Shown in pieces: positions 10,054 through 18,349 of a stretch of 49,367 nt of DNA. This DNA is from an uncultured Pelagibacteraceae bacterium (GTDB taxonomy: Bacteria; Pseudomonadota; Alphaproteobacteria; Pelagibacterales; Pelagibacteraceae), in the NCBI GenBank assembly GCA_902604975.1, contig CACLAY010000005.1, forward strand, positions 1 to 49,367. The letters run 5' to 3'. Under the pieces are notes generated by a model that saw only the letters and a list, made by a program, of their open reading frames with translations, was not told where the DNA came from and searched no databases. How positions within the stretch are numbered: position 1 is the stretch's first letter; each line of letters begins with the position of its first letter. The translations under genes were made by a program, and so were the position numbers.

Positions 10054-11082
10054 ATGAAAAAAATAATAAATGTATTTTTAGGATTTCTTATAGTTTTAAG
10101 TTTTACAACAACTAGTTATTCAAGAGATCAAATTAAAATAGTAGGATCGTCCACTGTTTATCCTTATGCAACTGTAGTTGCTGAAAAATTTGGTAAAAGT
10201 GGTAAGTTCAAAACTCCGGTTATAGAAAGCACAGGAACTGGTGGTGGAATGAAATTATTCTGTGCAGGTGTTGGTGCAAATCATCCAGATGTTACAAATG
10301 CCTCCAGAGCAATTAAACCAAAAGAAATTGAATTATGTGAAAAAAATGGTGTTACTGAAATTATAGAAATAATTGTTGGTAATGACGGAATTTCTTTTGC
10401 TCATTCAGTGAGCGCTCCAGATGCTGATTTTACTAAAGAGCAATTATGGAGAGCCCTAGCCGCTAAAGTGGACATCGATGGTAAACTTATAGAAAATCCT
10501 TATAAAAAATGGAGTGATATAGATGCAAATCTTCCAAACAAAAAAATTGAAATTTTAATAGCCCCTCCAACATCAGGAACTAGAGATGCTTGGAATTCTT
10601 TAGTAATGACTAAAGGATGTACAAAAACTGCAAAATCTCTTTATGAGTCAGCAGGTAAAAAAGCTAAAAAAGAATGTGCTAAAATACGTGAAGATGGATA
10701 TGCCGTTGAAGCTGGCGAAAATGATACGCTTATAATACAAAAACTCTCATCAAATCCTGATGCTTTCGGTTTTTTTGGTTATAGTTATTTGGTTGCAAAC
10801 AAAGATAAAATTAAAGCTTCATCAGTAGATGGTGTGCAACCATCATTAGAAGGAATTCAGGATTATTCATACCCAATTGCTAGGCCATTATTCTTTTATG
10901 TTAAAAAGGCTCATGTTGGTGTTATACCTGGTATTAAGGAATTTCTTAAAGAATTCACTTCAAAAAAAGCCATGAGTAACAGAGGTTATTTAGCTAAAAT
11001 TGGATTAGTTCCTCTAGCATCTGACAAGTACAAAGCAACACGAACAGCAGCTCTAGATCTTGTTACTATAAGCATTAACTAG
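10054..11082 (+). CDS. pstS: Phosphate ABC transporter periplasmic binding protein
   Basis: Captures inorganic phosphate in the periplasm and delivers it to PstCA. 342 residues with a signal peptide (MKKIINVFLGFLIVLSFTTT, cleavage probably near SYS-R). Phosphate-binding segments IVGSSTVYPYA, ESTGTGGGMKLFCAG and PPTSGTRDAWN (supplying Ser/Thr/Arg ligands) are present. The strong AAGGAG ribosome site and the upstream Pho-box-like repeats suggest high expression under phosphate limitation. A hairpin terminator follows the gene, so pstS could be transcribed more often than the membrane components. The sequence belongs to the longer PstS branch common in marine alphaproteobacteria. Confidence 0.95.
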   Translation: MKKIINVFLGFLIVLSFTTTSYSRDQIKIVGSSTVYPYATVVAEKFGKSGKFKTPVIESTGTGGGMKLFCAGVGANHPDVTNASRAIKPKEIELCEKNGVTEIIEIIVGNDGISFAHSVSAPDADFTKEQLWRALAAKVDIDGKLIENPYKKWSDIDANLPNKKIEILIAPPTSGTRDAWNSLVMTKGCTKTAKSLYESAGKKAKKECAKIREDGYAVEAGENDTLIIQKLSSNPDAFGFFGYSYLVANKDKIKASSVDGVQPSLEGIQDYSYPIARPLFFYVKKAHVGVIPGIKEFLKEFTSKKAMSNRGYLAKIGLVPLASDKYKATRTAALDLVTISIN

Positions 11083-11102
11083 ACTAATACTCAAAATTAA
11101 AA

Positions 11103-11129
11103 AAAAAGGCTAAATTCATTGGCCTTTTT
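11103..11129 (+). terminator. Intrinsic terminator after pstS
   Basis: AAAAAGGC (11103-11110) pairs with GCCTTTTT (11122-11129) around an 11-base loop, and the T run forms the 3' arm. It lies 20 bases after the pstS stop and before the second Pho box. The long A tract on the 5' side would let it act weakly in the other direction too. Confidence 0.75.
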
Positions 11130-11148
11130 ATTCAATTACTAATTTAAT

Positions 11149-11170
11149 TTGTAATAAATCTGTAACAAAT
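11149..11170 (+). promoter_or_regulatory. Pho box upstream of pstC
   Basis: Two abutting 11-mers, TTGTAATAAAT (11149-11159) then CTGTAACAAAT (11160-11170), differ at only two positions from each other and match the CTGTnAtAAAT PhoB half-site closely. The box ends 21 bases before the pstC ATG, so a PhoB-driven transcript would have a very short leader. This is the best Pho box in the window. Confidence 0.8.
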
Positions 11171-11191
11171 TAAATATATCAAGTTGTTTGA

Positions 11192-12595
11192 ATGAATTTT
11201 GTTCTTATTTTTTTAATAGTAATATTTTCATCATCTTTGTTTTTTTACGGTAAGTCAAAGACAAAAAGTATATCTATTGAGAGAAATATTAAATTAAATG
11301 CACTTCCAAAATTTTATGGTTATTATTTAGTTCTATGGAGTTCAATACCTGCATTAGTTTTTTTATTAGTTTGGTCTTTATTTGAACCCGTAATTATAAA
11401 ATCAATTATTATTGAGACAGCCGCAAATCAAGGAGCAATTTTTAATGATAAAAATGAAGCTAACTTAATTTACGAAAAAATTAAAGCAATTCATTTAGGT
11501 ACTTATTTTGGTGATATTGACACTATCTTAAAAGAAAGCGCGATATCATATTCAAAATTTTTAAATATTTTTACTAATTCTAAAATAGTTTTAATTTTTG
11601 TAACAATTATTGCTTCAGTTATTTTTTCATTAAAAAAAATTAAAAATAATAATAAAGCAAGAGAAGATGTCGAGAAAATTTTAAAAGGTTTGCTTTTTGT
11701 TTCATCCTTAATTGCTATTCTTACGACTTTAGGAATAATATTCTCATTATTATTTGAAAGTATAAAATTTTTTTCAGTAATAAATATTTTTGACTATTTA
11801 TTTGGTACTAATTGGAGCCCTCAAAGAGCCTTTATCAGGGATGCATCTGCAATAACGGCTGCAGAATATGATGAATTAAGAGATGCATTTGGATTTGTAC
11901 CATTGATAGCTGGAACTTCATTTATTGCATTCATTGCTATGTTTGTTGCTGTACCTATTGGATTATTTTCAGGAATATACATGGCCGAATATGCTTCCTA
12001 TAAAATAAGAAGAATTTCAAAACCAATCATTGAGATACTTGCTGGAATACCTACTGTTGTTTATGGTTTTTTTGCAGCTTTAACCGTAGGACCATTCTTT
12101 AGACAAATAGGTGAGAGTATTGGTTTAACAGTTTCCTCGGAGAGTGCTTTAGCTGCAGGTCTGATTATGGGAATAATGATTATACCTTATATTTCCTCTT
12201 TATCTGATGATGTAATTAATTCAGTACCACAATCACTTAGAGATGGTTCCTATGCTGTTGGCGCAACTAAATCAGAAACGATAAAACAAGTTGTAATTCC
12301 CGCAGCATTACCTGGAATAATTGGATCAGTATTGTTAGCTGTATCAAGAGCTATTGGTGAAACAATGATTGTAGTTATGGCAGCAGGATTAGCAGCTAAT
12401 CTCACTATTAACCCACTTGAGTCAACAACAACAATTACAACCCAAATTGTAATGATACTCGTTGGTGATCAAGAATTTGATAGCCCAAAAACGCAATCAG
12501 CTTTTGCATTGGGATTGACACTATTTGTTGCAACATTGATTTTAAATTACATAGCTCAGAGAGCTGTGAAAAAATATAGAGAGAAATATGACTAA
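11192..12595 (+). CDS. pstC: Phosphate ABC transporter permease PstC
   Basis: Inner-membrane channel subunit for phosphate import. 467 residues, against about 320 for E. coli PstC. The extra part is N-terminal: membrane segments near residues 1-12 and 45-65, a loop with two amphipathic stretches, then another segment around 130-145. The conserved permease core begins after about residue 170 (IFSLLFESIKFF) and contains the GLFSGIYMAEYAS motif and the cytoplasmic EAA-type loop DGSYAVGATKSETIKQVVIPAALPGIIG. Long PstC proteins are usual in Alphaproteobacteria. It overlaps pstA by 8 bases. Its own Pho box and the terminator upstream suggest separate control from pstS. Confidence 0.93.
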   Translation: MNFVLIFLIVIFSSSLFFYGKSKTKSISIERNIKLNALPKFYGYYLVLWSSIPALVFLLVWSLFEPVIIKSIIIETAANQGAIFNDKNEANLIYEKIKAIHLGTYFGDIDTILKESAISYSKFLNIFTNSKIVLIFVTIIASVIFSLKKIKNNNKAREDVEKILKGLLFVSSLIAILTTLGIIFSLLFESIKFFSVINIFDYLFGTNWSPQRAFIRDASAITAAEYDELRDAFGFVPLIAGTSFIAFIAMFVAVPIGLFSGIYMAEYASYKIRRISKPIIEILAGIPTVVYGFFAALTVGPFFRQIGESIGLTVSSESALAAGLIMGIMIIPYISSLSDDVINSVPQSLRDGSYAVGATKSETIKQVVIPAALPGIIGSVLLAVSRAIGETMIVVMAAGLAANLTINPLESTTTITTQIVMILVGDQEFDSPKTQSAFALGLTLFVATLILNYIAQRAVKKYREKYD

Positions 12596-13850
12596 AGAAC
12601 AAAGATTAAAAAAACGACATGCTGCTGAAAAAAGGTTTAGATTGTATGGTCTCACATCAATTTTGGTTGCTTTGGTTTTTGTACTTATATTAGTAAATAA
12701 TATTTTTTCAAAAGGAAGTTCTGCATTCATGAAAACAGTCATTAATGTAGAGGTTTTCTTTGACCCAGAATTAATTGAGATTGAAAATGGAGCACCAGAG
12801 GAGAATATAAGGGAAGCAGATTTTTATGATATTACAATTGAAACTCTTCTTAAAGCATATCCAGCTAAAAATTTAGATGAAGAAAATGAATTAATTGATT
12901 TATTTACAACCGATGCTGAAATTGAAATTAAAAAAGCTTTTTTAGAAAATAACAACTTAATAGGAAAAAAAATTAACTTAGAAATAACGGCATCAGACGA
13001 TATAGATCAATTGCATAAAGGAAATTACCCAAGGAATTTACCAGAGGATAGAAGAAGAATTTCAAATTTTCAGCTAAAAATTTATGACAATCTTTTAAAA
13101 AATAATAAAATAAACAAAAATTTTAATAATTATTTTTTTAATAATGGGGACTCCAGAGATCCAGAGCTAGCTGGAATTGGAGGGGCTTTAGTTGGATCGT
13201 TCTATAGCATAATCATATGTCTATTGTTAGCTTTTCCAGTTGCTGTTCTTGCTTCAATTTATTTAGAAGAGTTTGCTCCAAAAAATAAAATTACAGATTT
13301 TATCGAAATAAACATTAATAATTTAGCTGCAGTACCTTCAATTGTTTATGGATTGCTTGCTCTACAAATATTATTAGCTACTATTCAGTTACCTAGATCT
13401 ACTCCATTAGTTGCTGGTATTACATTAGCCTTGATGACATTGCCAAGAATAATTATTCCTTGCAGGGCATCTTTAAAAGCAGTTCCACCCTCGATAAGAG
13501 AAGGTGCATTGGCAGTAGGCGCATCAAAGTTTCAATCTGTATTTCATCATGTAGTTCCATTATCGCTACCAGGAACATTATCAGGAACAATTATTGGTTT
13601 AGCACAAGCATTAGGAGAGACTGCACCATTAATTTTGATTGGTATGGTTGCTTTTGTTGTTGACATTCCATCAACTCCAATTGATCCATCATCCTCGCTA
13701 CCTGTGCAGGTATATTTGTGGTCAGAGTCAGCTGAAAGAGGTTTTGTTGAAAAAACATCAGCAACAATTATGATGCTATTGAGTTTTTTAATTGTTATGA
13801 ATTTTATAGCAGTATATTTAAGACAAAAATTTGAAAAGAGATGGAATTAA
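12588..13850 (+). CDS. pstA: Phosphate ABC transporter permease PstA
   Basis: Partner permease of PstC. 420 residues, longer than the roughly 290 of E. coli PstA. After the first membrane helix (about residues 22-42) there is a charged extracytoplasmic insert of roughly 150 residues (NVEVFFDPELIEIENGAPEE onward), then the core with LASIYLEEFAPKNK, NNLAAVPSIVYGLL and the ATPase-contact loop REGALAVGASKFQSVFHHVV. The insert is typical of alphaproteobacterial PstA and its role is unknown. It overlaps pstC by 8 bases and pstB begins on the base after its stop, so the three are translationally linked. Confidence 0.93.
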   Translation: MTKEQRLKKRHAAEKRFRLYGLTSILVALVFVLILVNNIFSKGSSAFMKTVINVEVFFDPELIEIENGAPEENIREADFYDITIETLLKAYPAKNLDEENELIDLFTTDAEIEIKKAFLENNNLIGKKINLEITASDDIDQLHKGNYPRNLPEDRRRISNFQLKIYDNLLKNNKINKNFNNYFFNNGDSRDPELAGIGGALVGSFYSIIICLLLAFPVAVLASIYLEEFAPKNKITDFIEININNLAAVPSIVYGLLALQILLATIQLPRSTPLVAGITLALMTLPRIIIPCRASLKAVPPSIREGALAVGASKFQSVFHHVVPLSLPGTLSGTIIGLAQALGETAPLILIGMVAFVVDIPSTPIDPSSSLPVQVYLWSESAERGFVEKTSATIMMLLSFLIVMNFIAVYLRQKFEKRWN

Positions 13851-14612
13851 ATGAGTGAAGTAAAAATCAAATCTAATAATTTAAATGTGTTCTATGGAGA
13901 CAAACAAGCTTTATTTGATGTAAACTTAGATTTGAATGAAAAAGAAGTAACTGCATTAATTGGTCCATCTGGGTGTGGTAAATCAACCTTCATAAGATGT
14001 ATAAACAGAATGAATGACGTAATTGATATTTGCAAAGTTACAGGAAATATTGAGATTGACGGTGTAGAAATTAATGATGAAAATTTAGACGTCGTTTCCT
14101 TAAGAGAAAGAGTTGGGATGGTGTTTCAAAAACCAAATCCATTTCCTAAAAGCATATACGATAATATTTCATATGGTCCAAAGATACATGGCAAGGGAGA
14201 GACAAAAAGTGAGCTAGATGAAATAGTTGAAAGAAGTTTAAAAAAAGCTGCTTTGTGGGAAGAGGTTAAAGATAGGTTAGACGAACCAGGTACTGGATTA
14301 TCTGGAGGTCAACAACAACGACTTTGTATAGCTAGAGCAATATCAGTAAATCCAGAAGTAATTCTAATGGATGAACCATGTTCAGCCTTAGATCCAATAG
14401 CAACAGCCAAAATTGAAGAATTGATTGATGAACTTAAGAAAACCTATACAATAGTTATTGTTACCCATTCGATGGCTCAAGCAGTTAGAGTTTCACAGAA
14501 AACTGGCTTTTTTCATCTTGGAAAATTAATTGAGGTAGGAAAAACAGAAAAAATTTTTAAGAACCCTGACAATAAAATGACACAAGATTATATTACAGGT
14601 AGATTTGGATAA
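13851..14612 (+). CDS. pstB: Phosphate ABC transporter ATP-binding protein PstB
   Basis: ATPase of the high-affinity phosphate importer. 253 residues, standard length. Walker [10 protein letters not shown] at residues 38-46, Q-loop [17 protein letters not shown] (diagnostic of PstB), signature [14 protein letters not shown], Walker [14 protein letters not shown] with the Cys seen in PstB proteins, and H-loop VTHSMAQA. Starts immediately after the pstA stop; phoU follows after 3 bases. Confidence 0.97.
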   Translation: MSEVKIKSNNLNVFYGDKQALFDVNLDLNEKEVTALIGPSGCGKSTFIRCINRMNDVIDICKVTGNIEIDGVEINDENLDVVSLRERVGMVFQKPNPFPKSIYDNISYGPKIHGKGETKSELDEIVERSLKKAALWEEVKDRLDEPGTGLSGGQQQRLCIARAISVNPEVILMDEPCSALDPIATAKIEELIDELKKTYTIVIVTHSMAQAVRVSQKTGFFHLGKLIEVGKTEKIFKNPDNKMTQDYITGRFG

Positions 14613-14615
14613 ACT

Positions 14616-15308
14616 ATGAGTAACGAACATACAGTAAAGTCATATGAAGAAGAATTACAATTTCTGGTTGATTCTGTAATTAAAATGGGAAGTTTAACAG
14701 AGTCTCAAATGGTAGACTCAATGGACGCTATCATCAAAGTTGATAAAGATTCTATTGATAAAATTATTAAAAGTGATGATGAAATTAATAAATTTAGATC
14801 AAAAATAGATACTCAAATTATGACATTACTAGTCAAAAGAGCTCCTATGGCTATTGATTTAAGGGAAACAATTAGTTCTTTAAAAATTTCACAAGACTTG
14901 GAAAGAATTGGAGATCTATCTAAAAGTAATGCTAAAAAAGTTAAACCACTACCACTAGATTTACCAGAGGAATTACTTTCAAATTTAAAAAGATTAGGTG
15001 AGTTGGTTATAAAACAGTTAAATGATGTATTAGATAGTTATGTTAACAAAAATTACGATAAAGCCAAAGAAGTTTGGGAAAAGGATGAACAAGTTGATGA
15101 CCTTACCTATATTGCAATGGAAAGTGTTATTGATTTTTTATCTAAAGATAAAAAAAATTTAGATTTTTCTACACATCTTATATTCGCAACAAAAAACTTA
15201 GAGAGAGCAGGTGATCATATTACTAATATTGCAGAGTCTATTTGTTACTTAATTAAAGGCGAATATCTAAAAGGAAGCAGACCAAAAGGAAAAGTTATCC
15301 AAGAATAA
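14616..15308 (+). CDS. phoU: Phosphate transport regulator PhoU
   Basis: Cytoplasmic helical protein that links Pst transport state to PhoR and represses the Pho regulon when phosphate is plentiful. 230 residues comprising two PhoU three-helix repeats. Each repeat carries the metal-binding signature: DLERIGDLSKSNAK in the first and NLERAGDHITNIAES in the second. Located between pstB and phoB with gaps of 3 and 1 bases. Confidence 0.95.
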   Translation: MSNEHTVKSYEEELQFLVDSVIKMGSLTESQMVDSMDAIIKVDKDSIDKIIKSDDEINKFRSKIDTQIMTLLVKRAPMAIDLRETISSLKISQDLERIGDLSKSNAKKVKPLPLDLPEELLSNLKRLGELVIKQLNDVLDSYVNKNYDKAKEVWEKDEQVDDLTYIAMESVIDFLSKDKKNLDFSTHLIFATKNLERAGDHITNIAESICYLIKGEYLKGSRPKGKVIQE

Positions 15309-15309
15309 A

Positions 15310-15990
15310 ATGAATGGCAAAATATTTATTATTGAGGATGAGCCTTCAATAATACAATTAGTTCAACATAATTTAGAAAAAGAGGGTTTTTTAGTAGCTT
15401 CATCTACCAATGGTAATGATGGTTTAAAAGATTTGAAAAAGTTTGAACCAAATTTGCTTTTACTTGATTGGATGCTTCCAGATTTATCTGGAATTGATAT
15501 TTGCAAAAATATTAGAAATAACTCAAGTCATAAAAACCTACCCATAATAATGCTTACAGCAAAAGGAGAAGAGGAAGATAAAATAAAAGGATTAGATAGT
15601 GGTGTTGATGATTATTTAACCAAACCATTTAGTTTCAATGAGCTTTTAGCAAGAATAAAAGCTGTATTAAGAAGATATGATCCTAAAGTTGTTTCAAATA
15701 GTTTAGAATTTGAAGATTTAAAATTAAATAGATTTGAGAAGAGAGTGTTTAGAAAAAATATTGAAATACAGCTTGGACCAACAGAATTTAGACTACTAGA
15801 ATTCTTTTTAAGCAACCCTAAAAGAGTATATTCAAGAGATCAAATTTTAGAAAATGTTTGGCCAAACAACATAAACGTAGAAAGTAGAACCATTGACGTA
15901 CATATAAGAAGATTAAGAAAGTCGATTAATATTGATAAAACAAAAGAACTAATTAGAACAGTAAGATCCTCTGGATATTCACTTATTTAA
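15310..15990 (+). CDS. phoB: Phosphate regulon response regulator PhoB
   Basis: Transcription activator of the Pho regulon, phosphorylated by PhoR. 226 residues: receiver domain (about 1-120) with acidic pocket E9-D10, phosphoacceptor D53 in LLLLDWMLPD and the conserved LTAKGEEED/K switch segment, then an OmpR/PhoB winged-helix domain (about 130-226) ending in the recognition helix SRTIDVHIRRLRKS. It should bind the direct repeats before pstS and pstC. The last 8 bases overlap the end of the convergent gene on the other strand. Confidence 0.94.
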   Translation: MNGKIFIIEDEPSIIQLVQHNLEKEGFLVASSTNGNDGLKDLKKFEPNLLLLDWMLPDLSGIDICKNIRNNSSHKNLPIIMLTAKGEEEDKIKGLDSGVDDYLTKPFSFNELLARIKAVLRRYDPKVVSNSLEFEDLKLNRFEKRVFRKNIEIQLGPTEFRLLEFFLSNPKRVYSRDQILENVWPNNINVESRTIDVHIRRLRKSINIDKTKELIRTVRSSGYSLI

Positions 15991-16576
15991 GAAATGCATC
16001 TTCAAGAAAATCTAATCTATCTTGACCCCAAAAAATCTCATTATTTAAGACATACGAAGGAGCGCCAAATACATCATTATCAACTGCATCTTTTGAATTT
16101 TTTTGATACTCCAAGTTCACATCTTCAGATAAAGCTAATTTCTTCATTTCTTCAAAGTTTAAATTTAATTTTTCACAAATTTCCTGAAGTGTATTGTGAT
16201 CAGATAGATCTTTATCCATAGACCATAAATATTTTAAACATTCATTTCCAAAATGAAGTTTATTACCCAATTTATTTGAAGCTATTACAAATTTTGCTGG
16301 TAAGTGTGGGTCTTTAGGTGGAAAAAACTTTGGCTTTTTAATAATCGGCAAACCCAGTTTATTTGAAATTCTCTCCAGTTCTACAAGTCTATATTTTTGT
16401 CTTGCAGGATGTCTTTTAGGAACTGGCAACCCACCAGTATTTGGAAAAATTTCACCAACTAAATCAAGTGGTTTTTCTATAACCTCTAAATTATATTTGC
16501 TTACTATCTTTGTAAATCTATCAGCTCCAAGATAACTAAACGGAGATAAGACACTAAAATAATATTCAATTTTCAT
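15983..16576 (-). CDS. 2-hydroxychromene-2-carboxylate isomerase / GST-kappa-like DsbA-family protein
   Basis: About 197 residues from the ATG at 16574-16576 (MKIEYYFSVLSPFSYLG). An upstream in-frame ATG at 16621 would run into the preceding gene and adds residues that the family lacks. The thioredoxin fold has SPFSYLG in place of a CxxC, the mark of the NahD/GST-kappa branch, which uses glutathione instead of forming disulfides. The C-terminal VFGAPSYVLNNEIFWGQDRLDFLE is the family signature (GVPTFV...F.GQDRL). Known members isomerise aromatic-degradation intermediates, but no such pathway is nearby. Here it is the last gene of the leftward znuCB-zur run, 7 bases after the peroxiredoxin-like gene, so a thiol-related role is as likely. 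Substrate unknown. Confidence 0.8.
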   Translation of the reverse strand: MKIEYYFSVLSPFSYLGADRFTKIVSKYNLEVIEKPLDLVGEIFPNTGGLPVPKRHPARQKYRLVELERISNKLGLPIIKKPKFFPPKDPHLPAKFVIASNKLGNKLHFGNECLKYLWSMDKDLSDHNTLQEICEKLNLNFEEMKKLALSEDVNLEYQKNSKDAVDNDVFGAPSYVLNNEIFWGQDRLDFLEDAFLK

Positions 16577-16583
16577 TATTTGT

Positions 16584-17123
16584 TTAATTAAGCGCAAACT
16601 GCTTAATTTTTTCAAACTCAAAATGATCTGCTATATCTTTTTGAGCATAATATACTTCTTCAACAACACCTTGTTCGTTAATCAAAACATCAGTTACAGC
16701 AATATCTAAATGACCTTTAATCTTTGTTGGAATATATCCTTTCATCATTGCTGGAATAATTTTGTGAGGTTTAAATAACATTGCATTCAATGTTTTTGCC
16801 ATAGATCTTTCAATTTCATATTTTTTAAAATATTCAAAATTTTCATCAGCTAAAACTGTAAAAGGTAATTCACCATGCTTATCCATATAAGATTTTAAAT
16901 TATCTACTGGGGAATGAAAAATTCCAACATGTGTAAAATTATTTCCAAATTCACCAAATCTTTTATTCAATTCATTCAATCTTAAATTACAAAAGCTACA
17001 TCCAGCTATACGGTAGAAAGTAAGTAGTACTTTTTTACCTTTTGTTTCAGATAAATTAAAAATTGAACCATCAGGTTTTGGTAATGAGATTTCTTCTAAT
17101 GTATCGCCTTTGTTTATTTTCAT
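16584..17123 (-). CDS. Peroxiredoxin-like (AhpC/TSA, redoxin) protein
   Basis: 179-residue thioredoxin-fold protein of the AhpC/TSA-redoxin type. The N-terminal GDTLEEISLPKPDGSIFNLS and KGKKVLLTFYRIAGCSFCNLRL show the usual beta-strand followed by a CxxC at C42 and C45. It has no signal peptide, so it should be cytoplasmic. Typical peroxiredoxins have a single Cys with a PxxxT context; the CxxC here points to the PRXL2-like or thiol-oxidoreductase side branch. It begins 4 bases after the zur stop and belongs to the zinc-linked leftward operon, which suggests a redox or metal-thiol role. The exact reaction is not known. Confidence 0.78.
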   Translation of the reverse strand: MKINKGDTLEEISLPKPDGSIFNLSETKGKKVLLTFYRIAGCSFCNLRLNELNKRFGEFGNNFTHVGIFHSPVDNLKSYMDKHGELPFTVLADENFEYFKKYEIERSMAKTLNAMLFKPHKIIPAMMKGYIPTKIKGHLDIAVTDVLINEQGVVEEVYYAQKDIADHFEFEKIKQFALN

Positions 17124-17127
17124 CTAT

Positions 17128-17520
17128 TTATATACATTTCTTGCACAGGCCAAAAAACTCCAAATTGTATTTAGTGTATTTCATTCCTTTGTTATCTTTA
17201 AAATCTCTTAAGTGTTCTGATAATTTATGATCATGAATTTCAGTTACATCTTCACAACTTTCACAAATTGAAAAAACAGTAGCTTTAGCAATTTGACATT
17301 TTGAATTTTTACAAGCGATGAAAGCGTTTCTGCTTTCTATTTTATGAATTTTTCCGATTTTGACTAGTTTGTTTAACGCTCTATAAACTTGCAAAGGAGC
17401 ATTAATACCTTTTTTTTTAACATCAAATAAAATTGAGTATGCTTTTAATGGTTGATCAGATTTTTCAATTAAATCTAAAATTATTTTTTGGTTTTTAGAT
17501 AATGTTTCTTGTTTTTGCAT
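17128..17520 (-). CDS. zur: Fur-family zinc uptake regulator Zur
   Basis: Zinc-responsive repressor, 130 residues. N-terminal winged helix (about 8-65; APLQVYRALNKLVKIGKIHKIES includes the recognition helix) and a C-terminal metal/dimer domain. Cysteines C70, C75, C86, C89, C126 and C129 plus H96, H98 and H103 provide structural and sensory zinc sites; C86/C89 with C126/C129 fit the classic Fur-family Cys4 site. The C70/C75 pair replaces the histidines seen here in many alphaproteobacterial Zur proteins. It lies directly after znuB in the znuC-znuB-zur order, and two Zur-type palindromes stand at the head of this operon, so it probably represses itself. Confidence 0.88.
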   Translation of the reverse strand: MQKQETLSKNQKIILDLIEKSDQPLKAYSILFDVKKKGINAPLQVYRALNKLVKIGKIHKIESRNAFIACKNSKCQIAKATVFSICESCEDVTEIHDHKLSEHLRDFKDNKGMKYTKYNLEFFGLCKKCI

Positions 17521-17544
17521 TTAATTATTTTTTATAATATTCCA

Positions 17545-18348
17545 TTAATTTTTCAATTGTATCGTTTGTTTAACTTTAAGTAATGAAAAAATAAACAGAA
17601 CTAAAGCTGCAGCAATTATTGAAGGACCAGACGGTGTATTGAATTCTAACGAAGAGAACAATCCTATAAACACTGATAACAATCCTCCAATTATCGCAAA
17701 GATCACCATCTTTTTCGGGTTATCTGAAAGATTTCTAGCCATAGCAGTTGGTATAATTAACATTCCTGTGATTAATAGTACTCCAACTAATTTGATAGAT
17801 ATGGCAATTATTGCGGCCAATAAGACTGTAAAGACTGCTTTTGCTCTATCAGGGTTTAGACCTTCAGCTTGTGCTAATTCATAATTTACAGTTGAGGCGA
17901 ACAGTGGTTTCCATATTAATCTTAAAACCAATAAAATTAAGGCTCCACCAACCCATATTGTTACAAGATCTTTCTTATTAACTGCTAATATATCTCCAAA
18001 CAACAATCCCATAATATCAAACCTAATAAAGGTTAAAAATCCAATCACCACTAATCCAACTGCCAATGATGAGTGAGCCAATAGCCCTAACAACGCATCG
18101 CTTGGTAGATTAGTTTTTTTTTGTAGTTGTATTAAAATTAATGCAATTGCCGATGAAATTAAAAATATTGAAACAGCAATATTAAATTCTAATGAATATG
18201 CAATTGTTACACCGAGTAATGCGGAGTGGGCGAGTGTATCTCCAAAATAAGACAATCTCCTCCACACAACAAAACAACCAAGAGGACCAGCAACAAAAGC
18301 GATACCAATACCTGCAACCAATGCTCTTATAAAAAAATCGTCAAACAT
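17545..18348 (-). CDS. znuB: Zinc ABC transporter permease ZnuB
   Basis: Inner-membrane permease of the ABC-3 family, 267 residues with about eight hydrophobic helices. Family markers are GPLGCFVVWRRLSYFGDTLAHSALLGV at the start and LLITGMLIIPTAMARNLSDNP near the middle of the second half. It carries zinc from ZnuA into the cell using ZnuC. It starts 1 base after the znuC stop and is followed by zur after 24 bases. Confidence 0.94.
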   Translation of the reverse strand: MFDDFFIRALVAGIGIAFVAGPLGCFVVWRRLSYFGDTLAHSALLGVTIAYSLEFNIAVSIFLISSAIALILIQLQKKTNLPSDALLGLLAHSSLAVGLVVIGFLTFIRFDIMGLLFGDILAVNKKDLVTIWVGGALILLVLRLIWKPLFASTVNYELAQAEGLNPDRAKAVFTVLLAAIIAISIKLVGVLLITGMLIIPTAMARNLSDNPKKMVIFAIIGGLLSVFIGLFSSLEFNTPSGPSIIAAALVLFIFSLLKVKQTIQLKN

Positions 18349-18349
18349 A

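Noticed and set aside
12542..13663. Extra ORFs within pstC/pstA (12542-12742 minus, 13460-13663 plus)
   Set aside because: Shadow frames inside conserved transporter genes with no coding features.
15983..16621. Upstream start (16621) for the GST-kappa-like gene
   Set aside because: It would overlap the peroxiredoxin-like gene by 38 bases and add 15 residues unlike the family; the ATG at 16576 gives the conserved beginning.
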